A DNA stretch of 64,000 nt from Plantago major. Lineage: Eukaryota > Streptophyta > Magnoliopsida > Lamiales > Plantaginaceae. This document shows positions 26,462 through 37,600 of the stretch, piece by piece. The notes under the pieces were generated by a model that saw nothing but the letters and a program-made list of their open reading frames with translations, searched no databases and had not been told where the DNA came from. Position 1 is the stretch's first letter. Each line of letters opens with the position of its first letter. A program made the position numbers and the translations under genes. Where the stretch lies: NCBI GenBank assembly GCA_026545765.1, contig CM048844.1, positions 17,678,237-17,742,236 of the forward strand, read 5' to 3'.

Positions 26462-27126
26462 ATAGAAACTAAAGAACAAGCATAAAAACTGAGTCCTTAG
26501 AATATGTGTTGTGTTCTCTTATGAACACCAAATTTGCATGCATAAAGAACATTATCGACAAATTCTATCACCAATCACAATATGAAAGAAGTACATGAAT
26601 CATAAAGTTCTCGGCCTTTTATTACGGATGCATTCAAGTTCAGAAAAATACAGTTGTTTGAAAATCAATTCTAGCAAGCAATATAAACCATTCACGACCT
26701 ACCGAACAAAAAAAACAAACAACCAACACCAAAAACATCAAAAATAAATAAATCAAGAAAGAAAGATCTCTGGACTAACCTTTAATGGCATTGTGAAGGA
26801 TCTTGTTGTCCAAATCCTGAAACACAAAACAAAAACAAGAACCAAATAAATCACAATTATATCCAACAGATTACAACCTTCCAAAGTAGACCACAAAAGA
26901 AGCAATTACAGACACATACGAGATTCAAGATTCCAGCTTTCTGCCATGGGCACTGATTGTAGTCACACTTATTGACAGGCCACCAATCCAATGTAGCACA
27001 GACAAAGTTGTCATCTGTTTTTCCAATGGTCGTAACTCCCTTAACTGTCAACTTCACGTCTTCTGCAAAACCCACAGCACAAAACAATGACAAAAGAAGA
27101 CAACCAATCAAGAACTTTGCACCCAT
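24452..27126 (-). CDS. Heparanase-like protein (glycoside hydrolase family 79)
   Basis: Predicted secreted or wall-directed endo-beta-glucuronidase-type GH79 enzyme, 519 aa, close to the usual 520-545 aa of plant family members. It has nine exons: 27126-26920, 26816-26780, 26373-26193, 26110-25956, 25859-25623, 25491-25302, 25211-25086, 24995-24896, 24778-24452, summing to 1560 nt in frame. An N-terminal signal peptide is visible (KFLIGCLLLSLFCAVGFA, then ED). Family motifs are LRIRVGGSLQDQ, the acid/base site in ELGNEL (Glu about 196, spanning exons 4-5) and the nucleophile site in GEAGGAYNSGG (Glu about 315). The start was chosen at the ATG opening the signal peptide; an upstream in-frame TTG is not a start. 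The gene sits between PDR-3 and PDR-4 on the same strand and appears intact. The natural substrate is unknown. Confidence 0.93.
26429..26457. repeat. Poly(A) tract in intron 2 of the heparanase-like gene
   Basis: About 29 consecutive A on the plus strand. No flanking direct repeat or element body was recognised next to it. Confidence 0.8.
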
Positions 27127-27196
27127 CTTGAAAAAGTAAGTATTTTGATCCAATGTCGAAGAAACTGATGAATTGAGTTGCCATGGGCATATTATG

Positions 27197-27204
27197 CTTT
27201 TATA
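27197..27204 (-). promoter_or_regulatory. TATA box of the heparanase-like gene
   Basis: TATAAAAG on the minus strand, about 70 bp upstream of the ATG at 27126, leaving a plausible short 5' leader of about 40 nt. Confidence 0.6.
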
Positions 27205-28151
27205 ACAAAACAGTTTGAACTATTTTACAACTCCAGATCGGAATCCTTTACTTACTCGGAGTGAAGATCAGAATCCATTAAGCGAAGAATCTCCATGTTC
27301 TTGTTCTTCTATTCGGAAACCTCTTCTGTTCTTGGCAGGAAACCGGATCGCAAAGGTATAGTGGAGATAAAAGGGGAAATTTACGTAAAGACTATTAGAT
27401 TTATACTAAATTACAGATAAACCTGTGATTCGTTAACAATTTACTTTTAGACCCTATATTAAAAGTCAAGGACTCGAGGTAGTAACAGTTAAATTGTTTT
27501 TTTTTTTTTTTAAGAAGTTAAAATGTATTCCAAGAATTCAGGGCATAAGAAATGCCACTGAAACAATCACAAAGTACACCATTGAATTACATCGCAAAAT
27601 TGTATTAATGACAAAATTTCCCTCCAACTTTAGAAAAAGATGGAAAACAAATCAATAAAAAAAACATAATGATAGTGGCAACACCTTATATACGGAGTAC
27701 AAAATTCTCAAGTTTCACTCAAACCATAACCCTAATTTGAAAGAAAATCAAATTACCCAACTTGATATTTAACGAAACTCTACAACTAAATTTTGGAATT
27801 GAAGGGAAAAAATCAACTCGTTCAACATTATACGACATATAAAAATTGATGTATATATTTTGGACTTCTTGTAATGGAATAATCAATGGCGGAGGCACAT
27901 AGGATCATGTGGGGACACTAAACCCCGCTCAATTTCAAGAAACCTACATAACGGTTCATTGTTGCTAGTTCACTTAGTTTTAGTCTATGTAAGATGGTAA
28001 AAGGTTAGATGCAGAGTTAGATGTTTAGATTGTGAAAATTGTAGACTATGTTTAACAAAGTGATTATGTGATGTACTTTGTATTTGAAAAAATCTAGCCT
28101 ACCCATATGCCTAGAGTACTATATTGCTGGAAGTCTTCTTTGAGAAATTAA

Positions 28152-28273
28152 GGCTCATTTCAACTTAAACTTCATTCGATTGATTCGATTCGATTCAGAT
28201 TATTCATTCGATTCTTGGTTATATTTTATACTACAGTTCAGTTCAGTAAATTTCAATTAAAAATAACAGAGCC
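28152..28273. mobile_element. Tourist-like MITE, copy c (diverged)
   Basis: The left end GGCTCATTTCAACTTAAA is diverged. The right end (complement of GGCTCTGTTATTTTTAATTG) and the inner CAGTTCAGTTCAG repeat match the family. TAA flanks both sides (28149-28151 and 28274-28276). Confidence 0.7.
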
Positions 28274-28622
28274 TAATTAATACTAGCTAATTAATTATAT
28301 ATGTAAAAAAGAACCACGAAAGTCATTTGGGAGACTATTTATACTTAATCTAAACATAGCCCGAAGTTTATGTTTTCCTTCACACATTTGAAATCGTCTC
28401 CAGTATTAGATTCGTACATCCATGCCGAATGTTCATACACTCAGGAAGCGACTTATCAGGTGAAATCCCAGATCAGTTCCAAGACTATCATTCACTTTCA
28501 GTATTAGATCCATTATCGAATCAGTATGAGATGAATTTCATATCATTCAAGGGACAAGGAACAGGAAAAGGAATCAAAATTTATTGCCCACAACAAGATG
28601 TTTAGAAATAGTTACAAACTCT

Positions 28623-31600
28623 TTACCTCCTCTGGAAGTTCAACTTCCCTATACAATATGCAAACAGAGAAGCAAAAAAAATAGGATAGAATAGTAACAT
28701 TACAGCTACAAGAGGCAACATGTTGTGGTGATATCCAAAATAATCTCTCAAGAAAGCTGCAACTGGTTTGGTCTCCCCGAACACCACAATATTACTTTGT
28801 ACGTCTCCAAATTGTGACGTAAGTATGCCCTTTAACGACCAAGAAGTTGGAATCATATAATAAAACCAGATCCACCACTTGGGAATTTGCTGTAGAAAGA
28901 AAAAAAGTAACTGTAAGCATGTCCGATTATTTGCATAACTATCCGATGATGTCATGCAAAGTCCTATGGTTAAAGTGTAAACATCAATGAAGAATTAACC
29001 ATTTACTGTAACTATCCTCAAACATGCATGTTTCCCTTTTGTGATCACAGAAACTCAAGAATCAGCTGCCATTTTATGTCATCATGTCATGTTATTAACT
29101 CTTTTACTGAGTGTTTTTATGGGAAGTATATTTACTTGCATCGTGTCACATAAATGGTGTTCGTAAGAAAGAAATACTTACGGGTTCAGGAATCAAAAAT
29201 CCAGCAAACAAATTGAACATTGTGTAGAAAACTGACTGCGAAATGGCCGCTACCGGAAAGCTCGGTGTTATTGAAATCAGCATCATTCCAAGATAAGTAA
29301 AGTACAGCAATGTGCAAAACATAGTGTAGAAGTACCAAAAGACCTTATACACAGACCAATAGTATCCAATCATCGGATATGTGATCACTGTAAATGCAAC
29401 TGCTTGAGCAAAGAGATATGGGATCTCAATAACCACCTACAGAATCAAATCCATACACTTAAGTGATTAAAATCAGCAAGTCTATAGAACTATGAATCCA
29501 TCTATAAGTTGGCACGCAATACAAGTAGTCATTAGTCACAGTAAGAACAAGGTAACAGAATGCCAAGGTGGTACTTGTGTTTTTCTGATATTCCCGAGAA
29601 ATTATTTCTTTTTACAGATTGTTATATCTATATGCTGGAGATGTCAAAATTCAAAAAATCTATATTGGGGAGGGAATGTCAGTCAATAACAATTGAACAA
29701 TGACCAGGATACCTTTCCTTGGCTGACATGTCTCTTTATATAGAGAAGTACAGCTATAAGAGGAAAAACCAACCTAATTATGGAGATTCGTAGGATCTAA
29801 ACAGTCTCAGGTGAACTAGAAATCCTACTAAATTACATACTAATAAAAAAGGTAATAGTATCACAAGATTTCTCCTGGTTGACAGGTAATAATCAGGCAA
29901 TTACTAAAAACAGGTAGCTTCTCATTTCTAAAGACAATTACTAAGACAATGCAATCTTGTAATGAAATCGTCTATTATTTTGTAGATTTTGGCATAAGAA
30001 TAGCAATAAAATCAAGGGAAACGGACAAATCCTAAAGTGATTGAAAATCAAATGATCGCAAAAGTAGCATACCTGGGCTGCTGAATGAGCCCATGATGCA
30101 TACATTCCAGCAAATCTTTCTCTGTAAAATACAGTGCGCTCTGTACTGACATATGGCAGAACTGATGCGGCATTGTTTATGCCACAGAAGAGCACAGAAC
30201 CATAAATTGCACCAAGTAGAGTGAATAAACTCTGCTGATCATTTCTGTCAAAACAGTCAATAAAGAAACAGAAAAATGTTACTCCCACGAATCCATCCAG
30301 TAGTAATTAAAACATAGAAATTCAGACTTGAAGAATGAAACTCATATGTGTCTCAATCTTCATAAAGAGAAGAATCTTCTTACATTTTCTTTCCTTGGCC
30401 CCAGAACAAGACACCAAAAAACAGAGAAGAAAAAAGCATATGCATTGAGCGCATCAAGTTGTATGAAGGGCTTCTCCAGTAAGACCAGTGCTGCTTCCAC
30501 AGACAGGTTTTGAATTGCTGCCAACCATTCTGCGAGTAGCGTGTAGGAAAATGCAAATCTTTTGAACCAGAAGGAGGCATACCCAGTTTTCTCACGAGCT
30601 CTTTGTTATTCCTTCAATTACATTGTTAGGTATAATATGTTATACATCTTGAACTCCACTGGTGAAGCACATATAAAACAACAATCTTGAATACAGGTTT
30701 TTTTGTGGGAAGAAAGAAGTATCAGTCAATACAATAGATCATAAACATCGTTGTGAAGCATAATAAATTAGTTCACATCATACACCACAATTAAATTTAC
30801 GTGTAGTTTCAAATATCCTTTAAGCATTCCAATTTGAGGAACTGAAAAAAACAGGGACTATCTCATTTCATGAGTGAAAATTGGTAAATAGGGTGGATTG
30901 TTCTTTACATTTTTTAAGTTGAACTTTTACCAGGCCAGGCGATAACCAATCTATGCAAACAGTCAACGAAAATTCTTTCTATTGCAGATCTCCCAAGAAC
31001 TGAGATCAAGCAGCGATATAAACGGCTGAATGACCAGAGATGGGAGTATGGAAGAGTTGATTACTATGAAAATACGATCACCCACAATGATTTTGAGAAA
31101 AGCACTAAAATATGAATTTAAAAGAACAAAGAGGTTTATGAATTATGAACATATGTTTGCGGAGAATGAATAAATAACCATTTATTCATTCAAATTTCAT
31201 TGTACATGTAGCTATAAATTTCAAGCTTATAAATCCATCAGGTGAGAAGGGCTTCTGCTTTTCATTGTTTCTTCAGCCCAAGAAAATAAATTATAAAAAC
31301 ATGTCAAACTAGGATAATAATATGAGAATTACACGCAGGACTCACGAAAAGATGTACATACTCCAACAATGACTGTTCACATTTCAGATATTTATGCATC
31401 AATTTCATGGATAATAGGCTCACAAGACAAATATCAAAGCTATAATTAAAAGGGTTTGGCTGTTGGACTCACTTGTGCAATGCAGAATTCTTGTAAATCT
31501 CAGCAAAGTCCACACCAAGTTCAGCTTCAGAAGAAGTGGATGTCACCTCTAACATCCATGTAGCAGGATTATAGTTATCTCTAATTTGTGGCACACCAGA

Positions 31601-34600
31601 GATGCTCTGCTACAAATTTTAATGGTTATACACGATGGGTGAGAGACCCAGCTGGTTTGCATATATAGAAAACACTTCTTCCTATGGGAACACGATAAAG
31701 CAAATGTTCCATGTAGTTATTCTCAACAAGAAGACTCACCTCAAAGTATCCAATAACGTTAGAGGAGTGCTGGCCTAAGGGTCCACAATATATCATCCGA
31801 CCTCCAGCTTTTAAGAGTACCAACTGTAAGGAAAAATCCAACATTAATATGTCTGAGAAGTGGAGTTATATGAGTGGAACTTCTAATAGAGCTGTACCAA
31901 CAAAATGCATGTTATAAATCCCTCCTGAAGAGAACTTAAACATTAAATATTTAAATGTATTACTTACAAGATGCCTAGTGGCTAATATCGAGACACATAT
32001 TTAATGGTTCATACTAAAACTTAGATCATAACCGCTACTAGTTACGACACATATTTAATGGTTCATACTAAAACTTAGATCATAACCGCTACTAGTTACT
32101 CCATCCATTTCACTAAAAGCTTTCCATTTTTCCATTTCGGACGTTCGCTAAAAACTTTCCAATTCCTTCTATGGAAACCTACTTCTCCACTTATTAATTT
32201 TTTAATCTCTCTTTATTTAATATAGACCATTTTCTTACCTTTTACCATAAACCTACTACTTTATCAATATAAACCATTTTCTTACTCATCCTCCTAAAAA
32301 AATGTAAAGCTTTTAAGGGAATGGAGGGAGTATTTGTTACCTCATCAAATGCTTCAAATATGTCGATACTTGGTTGGTGAATAGTACAGACTATTGTTCT
32401 TCCAGTATTTGCCACATTCTTAACAGCCCGCATAACAATGGCTGCAGCTCTTGCATCTAACCCAGTAGTAGGCTCATCCATAAAGATAATGGAGGGATTA
32501 GCAACAAGTTCTACAGCTATTGTGAGCCGTTTCCTCTGCTCAGTTGAGAGACCATCAATACCTGGCAAGCCTACCAGTGCATCTTTAATTCCATCAAGCT
32601 CAATGGTTTCAAGAACTTCTTTCACAAACTCCTACAAGAGTTTTGGCAAAAAATTTATACATAAAGAATAAATAACAGAAAAATAAGAATTGCATATTAA
32701 AAGAAAGATGGTGTTTCTTACATATTTTGTCTTAGATTCTATGTGGGGATGAAGGCGCAGCCAGGCAGAAAAGATAATGGACTCTTCCACGGTAATTTGA
32801 GGAGAATGTATATCGGTTTGTTCACAATAACCTGAAATCCTAGCAAATGTCGTTTGAACTTTAGGGTAGCCTCCAATTCTTATATCCCCATCCACTGTAC
32901 CTGTAGTTTTTCTACCAGCAAGAACATCAAGAAGTGTTGTTTTTCCAGCTCCACTAACCCCCATGAGAGCTGTGAGAACACCAGGTTTGAACGCACCGGT
33001 CATATCATGAAGAAGTTGAAGCCTTTTCTCAGTAAAACCATGCTCCTTCATTGCCTGAAAGAAGAACAATAACCATTTAAATTTTAGGGTCTTTTTATTT
33101 TCAGTTTCTCAAAATATACTGAATTGCCAGAAGACAAAGAACAAAACATTGAAAGTTGTGAATATCAAAGTTTACCGCAGGGGTTTCAACATAGTATTGC
33201 ACATCTTGAAACACAATACTTGAGGGTTCAAACGGTAAAACCATTCTTTCTGCAATAAAGGATGTATGGCTTAAGTGTCATGATAAAAAAAAAAACATGT
33301 AGTATATTAGTAATACATGTATAATTCTAATGTCAAATTAAATGGAGAAAATAGTTAACCTTTCTGAGATTTAGCATTTGTATTAGGAGAAACTCCAAAT
33401 GGTTCTTCAGCAATGGAGTTGTCATCTTGTTCTATACTTCCTTGTAGTTGAGAGAGTTTTTCACTCGAAATAAAAGCACGAGATCCAGGAGCTGGTGCAT
33501 TTTTCGAGATAATATTTATTAGCAATAACATTAGCTAATTCATGCATACTTGTGTGTGTGTGTGTGTGTGTGTGGGTGCTCTCTTGCTAATTCATGTTTT
33601 TACCTTTTAAAAGGCTCAAGGCAAATGTAAAGCCAATGTTGAAGAGAATTGTAAATCCAAAGAGGGCAGCAACTGATACCCAAAAAAGATGTCCATCGAA
33701 GTTAAATCCACGATTTTCGAGTGTTTGACGTCCCACTGTTGTATTTCCAAACGGACCCTTTGTAAAATAAACACATTTGTTGATTATCAATAAAAAGAAC
33801 ATATTTAGGAAACCTTAAAGTTCAAACAAATTACGAAGTTCAAACATGAAGATTGATCACATGTGTACTGAATTATAAGAATGGCTTGATAAAAGACAGT
33901 CATGAAATGTTTGCCCTTCGTTAACTTGTACCTGCCATCTTGGAGCAAGAAATTCATTCACTGAAAGACCTATCTCCGCATATGACATTGGGCATATCCA
34001 AAATGCCCATTCTAACCAAACTGGCATAGATGCTGCAAGTAACATAACAGCTTGAGTGTTCTCTTCCTTGAAGTGCTAATTTTGTGCTCATATATATGTG
34101 AGACAGGAAATTGATTGCTGTAAATAGTACGTACGTCTTGGGATTATAAAGCCGCTGAATAACAAAACAAATAATATTCCCAAACTGCCAGCAGTTGTAG
34201 AAGCAACCACACTCCGGAAAATCGATGCAAGGAAACGGAACATTGATATAAAGGCCATATGTGCCGCAAATAATAAGATCAGTTGGCGGAAGAACCTGGA
34301 AAATCAAAAATATGAGTATGTCTCAATAAAAATATCTTACAAGAGTTGGAGGAAGTGATGAACCACTAAACAAACATAAACAGCATGCAAATTTCAAGTG
34401 AATGGGATTACGGGACACAAACCTCCCAGCCTCTGGGGTAAACCCAATGACATAATAAGTAAGTGATATCCATATTACAGCCTCCAACAATGAGAGAGGA
34501 ACTTTTAGAATGGTAGCTGGAATTGCATATGCCCAAGCAGGGTAAAAGTATAAGTCCCTCTGCTTGTAGAAAACTTCAAGTCTTGCAACAGTCATGTTGA

Positions 34601-37600
34601 GTTCGGGCATTCCATCAATTAGAAGAATGATCAGAGCATAGAAGAGAGCCCCCATGTAATTATTCGCATGCTCAATATCAATGCCCATCTGTGTTCTCAG
34701 GAATGCAGTCATGGCGATAGATGCAATAATGAAAACCTGCAAAAGAATAAACACAATGCACAAGCACATATATCAGGTGATAAAGAAAATAGACTCATTT
34801 TGTGATAGCATACGAAAAACTGCGATAAAGTAAGATGTTAATTAGTCGAACCTGAACAGACTTGAATATGTATACAAAAGAGTTTCGTTTCAGAAGAAGA
34901 AGTTCTCTTGCCATACAAGCTCTGAACAGAGACCATTTAGGAAGGGAATACACGTTAAAACTGATTGCATTCTTGTGGCCCTTGGACTTGTCAAATGGCA
35001 CAGAGAGTTCTCCGCTAATTGTCTTCCCATAAGAAGATTCCTTATATTTCCTCGAAAATGTATCAACAGAAATGTATCGGTAAGGTCCCTGGGTTTCTTG
35101 CCAGTATTGTTCTTGATCTTTTTTAGAGATTACCTGGAATTGGTCCAAACTTTCAATGCATTGTTCAATAGCTAAGAATAAAACATAGTAACATTAACTG
35201 ATGCACTTGCCTCCTGAAGAAAATCAGCCACTCCTTTCCTGTCGGGACATCTAAATCCACAACTACTAAAAAAATCTAATATATCACTTCTGGCTCCATG
35301 ATAGACAATCTTTCCTTCTGCCATCAATATAACATCATCAAAGAGCTCAAAAGTTTCCGGTGCTGGCTGAAGAAGTGATACAAGTATTGTAGCATCTGAG
35401 ATGTGCGCAAGTTGTTGAAGGCAACAGATAATCTGATACGTGGTGGAGCTGTCCAAACCATTTGAGATTTCGTCCATGAACAAAGCTTTTGTTGGTCCAA
35501 CAATCATCTCACCTGCATAAATCTTCAGAACTGAGGCTTGATGTATATGTACGAATTTCGATAGTGTAGTTAATGAAGTTCCACAGAAACAGTAATTACT
35601 GTATTTGACATGCTGTGTTATTTTTCTTTTTGTTGGGAGATAACAAGGTGAATTTTTTTAGTGACTGAACTATTGTTAGTATAACATCCATTACCTGTTG
35701 TCAGTCTCTTTTTCTGGCCCCCAGAAATACCTCTCCTCATGGCATCTCCAAACATTGTGTCCGAACAAATATCAAGGCCAAGAATCTGAAAATGTAGGAA
35801 GATTGTTAATGTGAAAAAATTTGCTCCGGGGTTAAATTATATATAACATATATGGAGAATATACCTTCAATATGTAGTCTGTCTGAAGGGTAGTCTTTTG
35901 TCCTTCCACTGAAATTGCCTGTGAAAATTAACAGTAGACAATGAATAATGGAATGGGAATTCGGGAACTCAAGAAAAATGAGTAGGAAAACCATGATTGT
36001 TTTACAGGTTGGGTTTCCTGTGGTTAAATTTGGAATGTGCCAATGTGGTAATAACATGTTTATCACAAAGGGCGGGGAAACGATCATCCTACAGGAAATA
36101 CGGTAAGTTGCTGCTCTGGCAATAGAAATGCTTGATTATACTTATGAGGGGATATATTAAATGACGAATTCACTTTTTCCTAATAGAGAGCATTTACATT
36201 GCTGTTATCAATGTGAGTGCACTAATTCATCTGAACTCGGGGAGCTAATTGTCTCCAATCCCTTGTTTAAACTCTTACATGCGACTGAAGGATGCCAACT
36301 TATTGTATGTAGGATCTAATCAGTAAAGGGAGCATACAACAAAGTGTGGGAGATTTCCAAGAATAAATAATGGAAGAGATAGGTAATCAATGTCCCACAT
36401 TGGAAATGAATGTTGAGCTTTGGAAAGTGTGAAGTAATATAAACTATTACTTCTTGTCCAATATGGAAAGTGTGAAGTAATAAATAAACTAATGCACTTT
36501 GTCCCACATGGGAAAAGTAAATGTGGAAAGTTTAGTTTATTTATGAAAGTGCATTAATGATGTGTAAACTAATCATTAAGTAGGTGCACTTGGCAGGGCC
36601 CACGCGCGCCCGAGCCCGTGCCACGGGCGCATGTGGCGCTTTTATTAGGCGCACTTGGCACTTTGCACGCTTGCATCGATCTCGGCCGTTAATTTTGTTT
36701 AAAATTTGTACGGTTAGGATTTAATCTGGAGAATAATCCTGCAGTCAGGTTTAACCCGGGAAAAAGCCAACGGCCTTTTTAAATTTGAACCAACAGTCAT
36801 TTAATCATGACCATTGATTTGAAAAAGTGTGATCCAATGGATAGGATTTAATCCTGATCCATTGCATCTGTTCTTATCCAGATTTTCTGGAGGGCTATGT
36901 CTCTTCAGACATGGTCCTTGAAATCTATAAATGAGAGGGCTTGTTCCAGATTGAAACACACACCAAAACCTTCTATCTCTCCCTTATGCTACGGAAACAA
37001 TATATGCAGTAATTGTTTCTGTAGCATTTCTTTTACCTTCTGCTTATTCTAGTTCTTGAGTTTAATTCCGTTTGTACAATACGTAGTTAAACATACAGAT
37101 TAGTCTGGGCTTCTTTGTATCCTGGAAGCGATTCGCTGTACACTAGTAGTGGGGGCGAATAACGCTTAAAGGAAAGCGATTCTAATTGTGCCTAGAAATT
37201 CCAGACTTGCCTTCTCAAGTATTCCCAAACACTAACACAAGTAAACAAAAACTTCAAAAAAATATTGCAGAAAATCAATGAAACCAAATTCTAGAACCAC
37301 AGAGATAATCCATGTAAATCCAAGGAAAACAACTTTATTTACCATGACATAACCAAAAGGGACTAGAGTTTATTCTTGTTTCCTCCCTTTTATCCTATTT
37401 GAGTTTCCAACACTATTTCCTATATCCGTAAAGTCCGATAATTCAAATGTATCACATCACAAGACAGGACTACCTTCACATCGTATGAACTGGAGACAGA
37501 ATATAAGGTGTAAGAAGATACCTTCATGTAAGTATCAATGTCTGGATCTGGAACAATTTTTGCTTCTTTCTCCTTTCTGGTAAGCTCAGTCAAAGTTTCT

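Larger units (their letters stand above)
27127..28622. other. Spacer upstream of the heparanase-like gene, downstream of PDR-4
   Basis: About 1.5 kb with the heparanase-like promoter (TATA box at 27197-27204), an AT-rich stretch, a diverged Tourist-like MITE (28152-28273) and the PDR-4 3' flank. No coding region was recognised. Confidence 0.5.
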
